NCBI RefSeq assembly: GCF_014839805.1
Contig: NC_051123.1
Coordinates: forward strand, 12,072,727 to 12,136,726
Origin: Manduca sexta
Taxonomy: Eukaryota > Arthropoda > Insecta > Lepidoptera > Sphingidae
Length of the DNA: 64,000 bases
Reading direction: 5' to 3'
Of this stretch, positions 8,941 through 19,019 are shown piece after piece. Position 1 is the first letter of the stretch. The number at the start of each line of letters is the position of its first letter. The translations under genes and the position numbers were made by a program. Below the pieces are notes generated by a model. That model had not been told where the DNA came from and made no database searches. It worked only from the letters and a program-made list of their open reading frames with translations.

Positions 8941-10461
8941 TTAGCAATACGCTATGGCGGATCTGGCTAGCGCGTCCCACCTTTTTCGCACCGGGCAGTC
9001 CTCACTGAAAGCGTTATGCCCGGTATCGGCGAATTTCGCCTTATGGCAGTTGCAGCACATCGGTGCTGCAGCCGCCATCCAGTCCGGGCATTCCGCTCTC
9101 AAGTGTGGTCCGCAACAGTGACTGCAGGCATCCAGGGAGCCATGGCAGAAGCGCCTCCCATGACCGTAGCCCAGGCATTTCGAGCACTGAACTAGGGGTG
9201 ATTGGTCCTCGACCCTGACTCTCTGGATGTCCACGTGCAACGCGCCAGCCTCCGTAAACTCCTTCCATATTTGGGGCGACACCTGGAGGACGACGTGCGT
9301 CATAAGTGGATTCCGGGCCTTTCGTCTATAGCGGACGTCCATTCTATCCGCTTCCTTGTCCATTCGAGCGAGGAGGTTCTTGTTCTGCGCTCTAATTGCG
9401 CCAAGAATCTCCTCGTTCGTATGGCAGTTTAGCAGGTCCTTGATGATGATGAGCGGATCTTTGTTTTTTATTTCCTGGACCTTCAAGCTTCTTCCGTCCC
9501 TTATAATTCTTTCCTTGACCTTCTCCAATTCCTTCCTGTCCTCGAAACCCATAATCACTTTCTTTTCTTTCGCCTTCCTTATTTTATCTATCTTCAACCC
9601 ATCTTCTTTCGCCTTAACGGCTTTTCGTATGTGGTCGACGACCTCGTCTCCCATCTCCTCCTCGTTTTGGGACGTCACCACGATGGAGTGTAGCGCCGTA
9701 GTCACCTCCCCCCTTCTAGCCTTCGGTGGACCGGCAGCTACACTCGCATACGTCTTTGCCTTCTCCATCTCTTCCCTGTGATTCCTTACTTCTTCGCTCA
9801 TTCTCCTCATTTCCTCTTTACTTTCCCTTAGCAGCCTTCCGTGTTCTTCCAAGCTCTTCAGGAGTTCTCGTTCCGTTTTTTCCCGGGCGTCCTTTACTTC
9901 TCCTCTATCCCTTTTTTCTTCCGGTTCCGCCTTCGTCCCTTCCGATTCTTTTCCCTTTCCTCCTTCTTCCGTCCGTCCTTTATAGGGCTTTCCCTCTTCA
10001 GAGTCCCTTACCAATCTGAAGAGCCGCTCCGCAGCGTCAATGACCTCGACTTTGATTTCAGTTTTTAAGTTCCGGCTGTTATTTATCTGCAGCCTCGCTT
10101 TCAAGAGGCATGCCTTGGCCTCAGCCGTTCTGCTCAGGTAGGCAGTGCTTCCTTTTCGAGGGGAGCCCTGCCTATCGGAGCTCACGGCCTCAGGTGTCGG
10201 TTGGCTTCTAGACATGCCCCTGCGTTCAGCTGTTGTTGTTGTTGCCGAAGGGGCTGCAGATGATGACGCTGCGGGGGTCCTTTTCGGCACTGCAGTTGGA
10301 GCGGCTCTAGTTTCAGGCACTGCATCGAGCCGAGACTCTATACTGCGCCTGACCTGAGCCACTGACTGGCTCCGTGATGGGCCCGCGGTAGGTGCTGTTT
10401 CCGCTTCTTGGTGCTTCGGTGGGGAGAGGGACTTTTTTACAGGAGTGCGGAAGCTCGGCAT
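8941..10461 (-). CDS. R1-clade ORF1 (Gag-like nucleic-acid-binding protein)
   Basis: An intact 506-residue frame starting at ATG 10459-10461. The N-terminal third is Ser/Pro/Thr-rich and disordered in appearance. The middle is strongly charged (Glu/Lys/Arg) and probably coiled coil. The C-terminus has three zinc knuckles in the order CX2CX4HX4C, CX2CX3HX4C and CX2CX9HX6C (about residues 415-490), the hallmark of R1/TRAS/SART ORF1 proteins. These coat the element RNA and guide it to the nucleus. This frame is unbroken although the element has lost its reverse transcriptase. The motif order gives high confidence in the clade but not in a named family. Confidence 0.88.
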   Translation of the reverse strand: MPSFRTPVKKSLSPPKHQEAETAPTAGPSRSQSVAQVRRSIESRLDAVPETRAAPTAVPKRTPAASSSAAPSATTTTAERRGMSRSQPTPEAVSSDRQGSPRKGSTAYLSRTAEAKACLLKARLQINNSRNLKTEIKVEVIDAAERLFRLVRDSEEGKPYKGRTEEGGKGKESEGTKAEPEEKRDRGEVKDAREKTERELLKSLEEHGRLLRESKEEMRRMSEEVRNHREEMEKAKTYASVAAGPPKARRGEVTTALHSIVVTSQNEEEMGDEVVDHIRKAVKAKEDGLKIDKIRKAKEKKVIMGFEDRKELEKVKERIIRDGRSLKVQEIKNKDPLIIIKDLLNCHTNEEILGAIRAQNKNLLARMDKEADRMDVRYRRKARNPLMTHVVLQVSPQIWKEFTEAGALHVDIQRVRVEDQSPLVQCSKCLGYGHGRRFCHGSLDACSHCCGPHLRAECPDWMAAAAPMCCNCHKAKFADTGHNAFSEDCPVRKRWDALARSAIAYC

Positions 10462-10916
10462 CGTGAACTGGGTAGGGGGTCCTCGTCCGAGTGTAAAAAT
10501 ATATATTTTGTATTGTCAGTTTACCGTGGGTGTAAAGAGTCCACGGTATGGTCAATTCCGGTTGGTCACTTTACGTTGGTACCTGGTACCAGTCTTATAT
10601 ATAAGGATAGTCAGTCGTACTGACTATGTCTTAAACTACTTAGTCTATAGGGTTTAGTGCCTTCTGCACAACTCAATGATAATAATAAAAAATAAAAGAA
10701 AAAATTTAACAATTTTTCTTTTCTTTACAGGTCACCAGTGGCGATTCCTGTGGGTTGCGTGCGGCGTAATTATAGGGTAAGCTCGAGGTAAATTTTCCCT
10801 ATCGTATGTGTATATTGTCTGGGCTCTCTGGTAAGTTTGAATTTTGGGCTCTCTCTACGGTATAGCCGAAGTCTACCTCGTCAAGTGAGACCAAGGTGGG
10901 TGGGGGGGCTTTTCGC
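10462..10916. other. Presumed 5' untranslated region of the R1-clade element and unassigned DNA
   Basis: No reading frame is convincing. The part next to ORF1 is presumably its 5' leader. It has a hairpin-prone stretch (GGTACCTGGTACC near 10579) and a T-rich run ending in CTTTACAG at about 10730. The origin of the GC-rich block 10731-10916 is unknown. Confidence 0.4.
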
Positions 10917-11192
10917 GTCAATTTTTTGGCCGGAGCGCGACGTGCGATACGTCGTTGGACGCGTCTCGGCTAGCACTACACGATTCAAAAATAAAAAGGA
11001 GTACCGTCGATACAAAAAATTTTCATCGTCGGCAAACAAAGGTAAAATTCAAAAAATTCAAAAAATTTGGAAAAATTGAGGGGGGGGAATGTCAAAAACT
11101 GTCTAAACGTATACTACTAATCGAGCCAAAGACAACGATGTGCCACACTATATGGTTTGTATGATGTTTATACAAAAAAATTTCGAAAATCG
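10917..11192 (+). repeat. G-tract repeat unit A, split by the errantivirus
   Basis: A unit beginning GTCAATTTTTTGGCC and ending CGAAAATCGAAC, nearly the same as unit C at 18742-19019. Internally it has GGACGCGTCTCGGC, several AAATTCAAAAA runs and a run of eight or more G directly before AATGTCAAAAAC. Its last bases (ATCGAAC) continue after the errantivirus at 18351, showing that the virus inserted four bases before the end of the unit. The G-run followed by TGTC resembles a polypurine tract next to an LTR, so an old LTR-element remnant is possible. Confidence 0.7.
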
Positions 11193-11434
11193 AGTTACGT
11201 CGCCGTAATTGAAACATAAGAAGAAACAAACAAGATAATTAAGTTTAGAGATAAGAGTTAATGTTTGTACGCTTCAATAAATGTAAATCAGTTCTCTGCC
11301 TGTATTCGGTGTGGACGGTCGAGTCCACCGGGCTTTTATTTTACTTGTATTAATATATTTTAAAATCAAATATATACGTTCTCATTTATAAAACACTTTT
11401 TAAAAAGCCCGAATCGCCACAACGAAATATAACT
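11193..11434 (+). repeat. Errantivirus 5' LTR
   Basis: A direct repeat of 18109-18350, beginning AGTTACGTCG and ending AAATATAACT. It contains an AATAAA polyadenylation signal near 11276 and a small palindrome GGTGTGGACGG...GTCCACCGGG near 11310. It would supply the promoter and RNA end signals of the element. Confidence 0.95.
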
Positions 11435-11450
11435 GGCGCAGTCGCGGTAG
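11434..11450 (+). promoter_or_regulatory. Primer binding site (tRNA-Ser)
   Basis: TGGCGCAGTCG begins at the last base of the 5' LTR. It is complementary to the CCA-tailed 3' end of insect tRNA-Ser (CGACTGCGCCA), the primer used by 17.6/297/ZAM-type errantiviruses. Confidence 0.85.
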
Positions 11451-11777
11451 GATCGTGTCTGAAGAAACGGTTTCGCGTGCAAGTAAAATCCTTAATCGTG
11501 CAAACCGCGGCGCGATTCACGAACCTAGACGTCGTGGAAGATTGCTGGAAAGGCGGAAACTCATCTAACATCGAAAAATATGCTCGTGAGGTAAGTGCAT
11601 GCAATTCTGCTAACCCCCGAGAATCCTATACCATTCACTTAACATCGTGAAAGTATAAGGAAAATTAATTGATTATTTCATATGTGTGACTAGTGAAAAT
11701 CCTAGGCTCCATATTTTTATTTTATAAATCGTTGTGTGTTGTTTTTAATTTGCAAAAAGTAAACAAATTAAATAACC

Positions 11778-12698
11778 ATGACTCAGGAACAGGGAACGGT
11801 AAAGTCAGAGATAGATAAGAAGTTAATTATAGAATTTAGAACATTAACGTACTTATTACCAACCTACGATGGAAATAAGAAAACTCTTACATTTTTCATC
11901 AAAAGCGTAGAAAACGCGTTAAGCTTATTAGAAGACGCAGAGCATCCTAGCATTGCATGCTTAATAAGAAATAAGTTATCCGGGAAAGCCGCGGAGGCTT
12001 TGTCAGAATGTACAAATTTTAATTCATGGTTAGAAATAAAAGAAATACTCGTACGTAGATTTGGAGAGTTCAGAGACGAAGTGCAGGTAGTCCAGGAATT
12101 AATGCAGTTAGTAAAAAGGTCAGATTTAGAAACATTTGCAGAAAAGGTCCGAGAATTAACTTATGCATTAGTGAACATAGACCAAAGCAAAAGGGATTAC
12201 TATGAAAAATTAGCAATCAACGTTTTTCTAGATCAACTTAACCCCATTATTGCGTTAAATGTAAGGATCCGAAATGCGAGTAATCTTGAACAAACGATTG
12301 TATTGGCTAGACAGGAGGAGTTAAAATTAAAAAATAGAAGGTCTAGTGATGCAGTAGAAAAGCAAAAGCAAGCTAGTAACAAACCCGCAGTGCTACCTGG
12401 CCCTAGTAACTTTAGATCGTATCAAAATAATAACAGATTCCCAGTAGTACAACATAAGTTGAACCCTAATCAACCTATGAACAGACAATTCGTTCAGAAG
12501 CCTACCTTTCAGCCTGGTTTCCAGAATAATAGGTTTAATAGGCCCACACCTCAAGTACCAGTAAATTACCAAGAGGAAGTAGATAGCCAAGAATATCAGA
12601 TCGACGACAATGAAAATATGAATGCGTATGAAAATATGAATGAGTATGAAAATATGAATGAAATAAAGAGGAAAATTTTTGCGAACCTCTGGAACTAG
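11778..12698 (+). CDS. gag: Errantivirus gag
   Basis: A 306-residue capsid-type protein that would assemble the particle in the cytoplasm. It starts at ATG 11778 after a 340-nt leader and ends at TAG 12696-12698. The central region resembles the retrotransposon Gag capsid fold common in Gypsy elements, including a Trp-centred segment and a stretch rich in charged helices. The C-terminal third is Asn/Gln/Pro-rich and ends in three copies of an 18-bp in-frame repeat (about 12611-12661) with the repeated motif YENMN. There is no zinc knuckle, which is usual for errantiviruses. The frame is intact. Confidence 0.88.
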   Translation: MTQEQGTVKSEIDKKLIIEFRTLTYLLPTYDGNKKTLTFFIKSVENALSLLEDAEHPSIACLIRNKLSGKAAEALSECTNFNSWLEIKEILVRRFGEFRDEVQVVQELMQLVKRSDLETFAEKVRELTYALVNIDQSKRDYYEKLAINVFLDQLNPIIALNVRIRNASNLEQTIVLARQEELKLKNRRSSDAVEKQKQASNKPAVLPGPSNFRSYQNNNRFPVVQHKLNPNQPMNRQFVQKPTFQPGFQNNRFNRPTPQVPVNYQEEVDSQEYQIDDNENMNAYENMNEYENMNEIKRKIFANLWN

Positions 12699-15600
12699 AA
12701 AATCAAACATAGTATATTTAAATTTATTAAACCAAAATCGTTTACCATATATATTCATAGAGGATTTAGGCGGTCGATTTTTATTGGATACCGGAGCGTC
12801 TCAGTCCCTTATCACACCGGACGCAATTATAAAACAGACGCGCACATAGAACATGAGACCCATTATATAAAAACAGCCCATGGAATAACAAAACACGATA
12901 AGGTCGCTTATGTAAAACTCCCGCCTATATTTAATGTAGATTACATACATAAATTTTTATTATTTGATTTTGACCCAGACTTTGTCGGACTAATAGGAGT
13001 TGATTTACTCGTCCCACTAGGTTGCAAACTAAATATGAAAACAATGACACTTAGGACAGATACCACCAACATTCAAATAAAAGGTGACATGAAGTCATAC
13101 ACTATTATTGAACCCCAATGCGAAAAATCAGTTAGGCTATTATGCAATAGAGATAAAGGTGACTATGAAGTGCTAGAACACTCAAAAAACGGACTTTTAT
13201 TTCCGGCAGCATACGTAGCAGTTAAAGATGGAGTGTTTACAACAACAGTGATTAATAGAACAGATAATAGAATTAGATTACCAAATAACTACAAATTACA
13301 TATGACGCCATTAAAGGAAGAACCATCCGTAGAAAAGATTTCATATACTAATAATAATTGTTCTGCCAAGAAAATAGACCATTTATTGAGATGTAACTTA
13401 AATAGATTACGTACAGAACATATGAATGAGGAAGAACGACGTGAAATAGATAGACTTTGTTTTAACTATAGAGACATATTTTATTGTGAAAATATACCAT
13501 TAACGTTTACCCACCAAGTAAAGCATAAACTTAGACTCACTGATGAAACACCAATTTTGTAAGAAATTATAGGCAGGCACCTCGTCAAAAACAAGAAATA
13601 CAAAAACAAATTGACGAGTTATTAAAACAGAAAATACTTAGGAGAAAAGCAATTCACCCTGGTCGTGTCCTGTACACATAGTACCCAAGAAAATGGACGC
13701 TTCAGGAACACAAAAGTGGAGACTTGTTATTGACTATAGGCGTTTAAACGATAAGACTATAGAAGATAAGTACCCTTTGCCGAATATTAACGATATATTA
13801 GACAAATTAGGCCGTGCTCAGTATTTTACAACCTTAGATCTTGCCTCGGGATACCACCAAGTAGAGATGGACCCAGTCGATATTGAAAAAACCGCATTCA
13901 CTACAGATAGAGGACACTACGAATTTTTAAGAATGCCATTTGGATTAAAAAATGCCCCTAGCACTTTCCAAAGGCTTATGGATTCAGTTTTACGAGGATT
14001 AGATAATGTTCTCACATACCTAGATGATGTAATCATATATTCTACATCATTACAACAACATATTGAAAAATGTAGACAAGTGTTCAACAGGTTTAAGATA
14101 CACAATTTGAAAGTACAGTTAGACAAGTCTGAATTTCTGCGAAAACAAGTTAAGTTCTTAGGACATACACTGACAGATGAAGGCCTTAAGCCGAATGAAG
14201 ACAAAATAATAGCTGTCCAAAGATTCCCACTTCCCAGAACGCAAAAAGACATCAAGTCGTTTTTAGGACTCGTAGGATACTATAGGAAATTTATTCAAGA
14301 TTTTTCGAAGCTTACGAAACCACTCACTAGTTGTTTGAAGAAGAATGCAAGAATAGAAATAACCCCAGAATTCGTAAATTCATTCGAAAAATGCAAAGAA
14401 ATACTTACTAATGCACCAGTATTACAGTACCCAGATTTTGATCAGAAATTTATTCTGACAACTGATGCATCTGACGTAGCGTTAGGAGCAGTTCTATCCC
14501 AAGGAAAAGTAGGCTCAGATAGACCTGTAGCATACGCTTCGCGTACACTTTCCGAGACCGAACAGAAGTATTCAACTATTGAAAAGGAACTATTAGGAAT
14601 AGTTTGGGCAACCAAATATTTTCGCCCATATTTGTACGGAAAAAGTTTACAATTTATACTGACCACAGACCACTTACATGGATCATGTCCCTTAAGGACC
14701 CCAACTCGAAATTAACTCGCTGGCGTCTCAAGTTAGCTGAATTTGATTTCGATGTAGAATACAAAAAAGGAAAAACAAATACTAACGCTGATGCTTTATC
14801 ACGCGTAAAATTGTATACAACAACGAAGTAGATACAGTACCATTAGGAGATGATGAAATAATAGACATGATATTAGATAGCGAAAATCAAGATAATATTA
14901 ATCCCCAACCAGGAACTTCGAGAGAAGCAGATATAGATTTAGATGGTATAGACATAGAAACATTGTTAGATACCTCGACGATTTATGTAGGTCCCCATCG
15001 ATAGATAGATCAAGGGAAGAGCCAGATATAATTCCAACAACCTCTGATATAGTAGAAACATATAAGATTCCAGAAATACAAGATGCGATAGACAGACAAT
15101 TAAAACAAGTTTCATGCATTAGGAAAACACCTGGTTCAGAATACAGAGTAGATAACAGAAACAAAGGAAAAATAATTTATCCAAGATGTCTTTATACCTA
15201 TTAACAACACTGAAAGTCAGATAATTAAATTCTTAAAGGAACATACTATACCAGATAGAACATTTCATTGTTATTTTTATGATGAAGAATTATACCCCAC
15301 ATTTTGCAAAGTTGTAAAGAGTGTATTTGATAATCGTGGACCCAAACTTATAAGGTGTACCACAAGAGTAACGTTAGTAGAAAACGTAAATGAACAGACC
15401 TATTTAATTAAAAAGTATCATGAAGGTAAAACAATTCATCGTGGTATACAAGAAACTCATAAACAACTTCACAAAAATTATCATTTGTTGACTATTCAAA
15501 AATACATTAACACGTGCGACAAATGCTTGAAAGCGAAATATGAACGCAACCCACTTAAGTTGCCACTTGCACTCACCGAAACACCCCACAAACCCCTAGA

Positions 15601-16456
15601 ACACATGTATATGGATTTATACAGTAGCGGTGGTGTAACATTCCTCACAATCATAGATAATTTTACCAAGTACGCACAAGCGATACCCTTAACAGCGGCT
15701 ACTAGTATTCATATAGCCGAAGCATTACTCGGTATCTTTTCAACGATAGGTATTCCACTTAAGATCACGACAGATTCAGATCCCAAGTTTGATAACGAAG
15801 TCATCACAGAGATTTGTGCAATGCATAACATACATATACATTTTACCACACCATATAATCCAAATTCTAATTCTCCCATTGAGAGATTACATTCAACCTT
15901 AGCTGAAATGATAAGGATACAGAGACTTACAGATAAAAGTGATACCACAAACTTAATGAAATATGCTATAATTGCTTATAATAATACAATACACTCTACA
16001 ACAGGATTTACCCCTTTCGAACTTTTATTTGGACATACTAATAGTAGAAATCCACTAGAGTTACATTTCCCAAAAGAGTTTTATCAGGAGTATGTCAATA
16101 AACATAAACAAATCATGGAAAATGTCCAAAAATTAGTTAATGCTAGAATAACAGAGCAAAAACAGGCGATAATAGAAAAGAGAAATCAGAATACTGAAAC
16201 GTCAACTTTCAAAATAGGCGATAAGGTATACAAACAAGTCGCTAAATCAAGTAGGACTAATAAACAAGAACCAAAGTATATAGGACCATACACAATTATA
16301 AGAATACACCCAGAGCAAATCGCCGAAATTGTAGGTAAACATGTTAATGCGAAAACGATAAGAGTACATTTTAGAATGCTCAGAAAACATGGAAATGTTT
16401 CAGGAACGCCATCACCTACGGTGCAGTCCTCTGGATCACCGGAGTCGTCGCAGTAA
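12699..16456 (+). pseudogene. pol: Errantivirus pol, frameshifted
   Basis: A polyprotein region that would copy and integrate the element. In order it shows an aspartic protease (active-site DTGA near 12787), reverse transcriptase (13560-14450, catalytic YLDD near 14020), RNase H (TTDAS near 14460; TDHRP near 14655) and integrase (HHCC zinc site about 15420-15530, then a D, D, E triad near 15611, 15774 and 15881). The frame changes several times: before the stop at 12849, near 13558, near 14660-14715, near 14812 and before the integrase. Most breaks are single bases in short homopolymers. The last 324 residues, with the integrase core, are open from 15485 or earlier to 16456. Motif recognition is certain, but function as written is not possible. 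Confidence 0.92.
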
Positions 16457-18124
16457 TCGAACCCATAGATAACCACAATGGTATATTAGTAATTAAGGAA
16501 GCTATTGCTTACCACCAAGTAGATTCGTTTAGTCTAGTTGTATCTTATAATGCAAGTCAATTACGAGACATATACGTCGAAATAACCCGCGACTATATGA
16601 CATTCAAATTAGCACAAACAAGAATAACATTCTATAAAAATAGTCTAGTTATTAGAAACCAAATAGAATACTTGATTGATAAAATCGAAAGTAAATTAGT
16701 ATATCTAGGCTCAAGCACAATCGGATTAGGTAGAACATTTATACCGAGAATCCGAAGAGGATTAATCAATGGATTAGGATCGATAATTAAAGTCATTACA
16801 GGCAATTTGGATCAAGAAGATGCCATTAAAATAGATAACCAAATTCAAGAAATTAAAAAGTTAGCGATTCATAAACAGAGTCAAACATTAGGAATAATGA
16901 CAGATTTCATAAAAGAAAATAACGCTAAACTAAATATAATCAGTAAAAATCAAAAAGAACTAAATCAAGCGATCAAAGATTTAAGTAAGCAGAATTTAGG
17001 ATTAGAAAATGAAATGCATGTAATAAATATATATAACCAAATTGAAATTTGCTTACAACAAGTTTATGATAGGGTAGAATTATTAGAAAATGCAATAACA
17101 TTTGCCCATCTAGGTCAATTACACCCAAGCATTGTAGACCCTAGCTTTCTTGTTGCCGAGCTCATGAAAATTCAAGGAGAAGCAAGTAAAAATAATACAC
17201 AGTTTATGTACTCTCCTACTATAGAAAACATACATGCAATTGAGAAATCAATAGAGTTAAAGGCATACAGTACGAATGAATCAATTAATTTTGTATTAGA
17301 AATCCCATTAGTAACTAACCATCCGTATAGTTTACTTCATTTGTACTCGATCCCCAATAAAAACAATACGATCCTCATTCCCAAAACCCATACCTAATCT
17401 TTTGGGGAGCAGCGAATTCGCATACCCTCATGAGCCCTGCACATCTATAACAGAGAAAGTAGTCATCTGTCGACACTTAGAATGGCACCAACTCAGCAAA
17501 TCAGAAGATTGCATAGCGCAACTTTTACAATATAGACAACCACACAATTGCAAGCATGCAACAGCTGAAATTAATAATAATATTATAAAACAAATTAAGG
17601 AAAACAGTTGGATCGCTATCCTAAAACAAGAAGAAATAGCGAAAACCACGTGTGGAGAAAACGTAGAATACCAGCGAATCAGCGGAATAGTCCTAATAAC
17701 TACAAACAGAAAATGCAACATCAAAATCGCCGGCAGAACACTCACGACCCACATGGAATACCTAAATGTCAAAGAAAGCATCCCTCTGCCAAAAACGCAG
17801 TACGCCTCAACGCAATCTCCGATCACGATCCGATTGGAAGAAGTGAACTTGGATAATTTAAAAGACATCTTAAAGAAAACTCAAGTAACGCAAGAAAATG
17901 ACGAGCCAGTGATAACTTTGAAGCCCAGCTGGCCAACCATTTGCATGTACCTAATCATAACAGTCATTGCAAGCGCAGTCGCCATCAAATGGTATCTTCG
18001 GTCCTGCAAGCAAAGTTCAGCAGCGCCGGAATGTCTGCAGCTTCAATCGCAAGAACTCCTGCAACAGCAGCAGCAGCCTTCGACGTGCTTCACACTTAAA
18101 GGGGGAGGAGTTACGTCGCCGTAA
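16375..18124 (+). pseudogene. env: Errantivirus env, one frameshift
   Basis: An envelope glycoprotein gene of the type that gives errantiviruses their infectious potential. It is open in a different frame from pol and overlaps the pol end, which fits expression from a spliced mRNA. The first ATG in frame is only at 16597. A furin-type R-x-x-R site followed by a Gly-rich hydrophobic segment lies near 16750-16800, then a long helical region. A transmembrane segment lies at about 17932-17998, followed by a Gln-rich tail. One base in a C/A-rich run near 17380-17397 closes the frame at TAA 17395-17397, and the rest is open from 17402 to 18124. The tail reads through into the 3' LTR. Confidence 0.85.
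18098..18108 (+). promoter_or_regulatory. Polypurine tract
   Basis: AAAGGGGGAGG sits directly before the 3' LTR, the expected primer for plus-strand synthesis. Confidence 0.85.
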
Positions 18125-18350
18125 TTGAAACATAAGAAGAAACAAACAAGATAATTAAGTTTAGAGATAAGAGTTAATGTTTGTACGCTTCAATAAATGT
18201 AAATCAGTTCTCTGCCTGTATTCGGTGTGGACGGTCGAGTCCACCGGGCTTTTATTTTACTTGTATTAATATATTTTAAAATCAAATATATACGTTCTCA
18301 TTTATAAAACACTTTTTAAAAAGCCCGAATCGCCACAACGAAATATAACT
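18109..18350 (+). repeat. Errantivirus 3' LTR
   Basis: 242 bp, identical by eye to 11193-11434, followed by the second ATCG target copy. Its start overlaps the last codons of env. Confidence 0.95.
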
Positions 18351-18448
18351 ATCGAACAAATTATTTTTAAAGTGTGCACAGCTTAGGTGGATTTTCATAC
18401 ATCGATCAGATGACGTAATTTGAAGTTCGCCGGATATGTAAGTGTGAC

Positions 18449-18600
18449 CCGTCGTTAGACGCGTCTCGGCGCGTACAATAAGAATATATAATAAACTTAT
18501 GTACTGTCGGTACAAAATTTTCAAATTATCCTCCAATCAAGCATGAAAATATAAAATTTTGAATAAATTTGAGGGGGGGAGTGTCAAAAACAACGATGAA
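18449..18600 (+). repeat. G-tract repeat unit B, diverged
   Basis: Shares landmarks with units A and C in the same order: CGTCGTTAGACGCGTCTCGGC, GTACAAAATTTTCA, then a run of seven G followed by AGTGTCAAAAAC. The spacing differs and many bases have changed. It lies between the errantivirus and unit C. Confidence 0.55.
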
Positions 18601-18741
18601 CGACGCCGGACAACGCTGGTCGACAAAAACGGTAAGTATCTATGTAAGTATGTAAAATTTTGAATATAATATCAATAACTTCTAATATAATTTTGAATTT
18701 GATTTCTAGGTATATAATATACAAGTCACCGAACGGGAAAT

Positions 18742-19019
18742 GTCAATTTTTTGGCCGGAGCGCGACGTGCGATACGTCGTTGGACGCGTCTCGGCTAGCA
18801 CTACACGATTCAAAAATAAAAAGGAGTACCGTCGATACAAAAAATTTTCACCGTCGGCAAACAAAGGTAAAATTCAAAAAATTCAAAAAATTTGGAAAAA
18901 TTGAGGGGGGGTATGTCAAAAACTGTCTAAACGTATACTACTAATCGAGCCAAAGACAACGATGTGCCACACTATATGGTTTGTATGATGTTTATACAAA
19001 AAATTTTCGAAAATCGAAC
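18742..19019 (+). repeat. G-tract repeat unit C
   Basis: Close match to unit A (10917-11192 plus ATCGAAC at 18351). It shows the intact end CGAAAATCGAAC and so gives the uninterrupted target sequence of the errantivirus insertion. Confidence 0.7.

Larger units (their letters stand above)
8205..10700 (-). mobile_element. R1-clade non-LTR retrotransposon, missing the reverse transcriptase
   Basis: Two reading frames on the minus strand, a Gag-like ORF1 and an APE-type endonuclease, are arranged as in R1/TRAS-like LINEs. The element stops after the endonuclease domain. No reverse transcriptase is present, and the sequence meets the A-rich flank CAACAAAAAAATAAGG just beside the maT transposon. 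The GC content is far above the neighbourhood. The right (5') boundary is uncertain, and no telomeric TTAGG repeats are seen at either end. Confidence 0.8.
11193..18350 (+). mobile_element. Errantivirus (Gypsy/Ty3 endogenous retrovirus), full length
   Basis: A 7158-bp element bounded by 242-bp LTRs that read as identical and flanked by the 4-bp target duplication ATCG (11189-11192 and 18351-18354). The order is LTR, tRNA-Ser primer site, gag, pol (protease, reverse transcriptase, RNase H, integrase), env, polypurine tract and LTR. This order, the LTR termini AGTTAC...TAACT and the env place it in the insect errantiviruses. Several reading frames are broken by small indels, so as written it could not make all its proteins. 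Matching LTRs imply a very recent insertion, so some breaks may be sequencing errors. Confidence 0.95.

Noticed and set aside
9356..10068. Plus-strand hydrophobic open frames
   Set aside because: They are antisense to the Glu/Lys-rich part of ORF1, which reads as Phe/Leu/Ser on the other strand.
8205..10916. Telomeric insertion of a TRAS/SART element
   Set aside because: No TTAGG repeats occur at either boundary, so the clade can be named but not a telomeric target.
12690..12860. Programmed frameshift between gag and pol
   Set aside because: Gag-pol shifting is normal in the family, but here pol itself breaks again shortly after (before 12849) and several more times, so I cannot separate a programmed shift from damage.
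17428..17868. Minus-strand open frame of 146 codons
   Set aside because: It is antisense to the env C-terminal part and has no recognisable domain.
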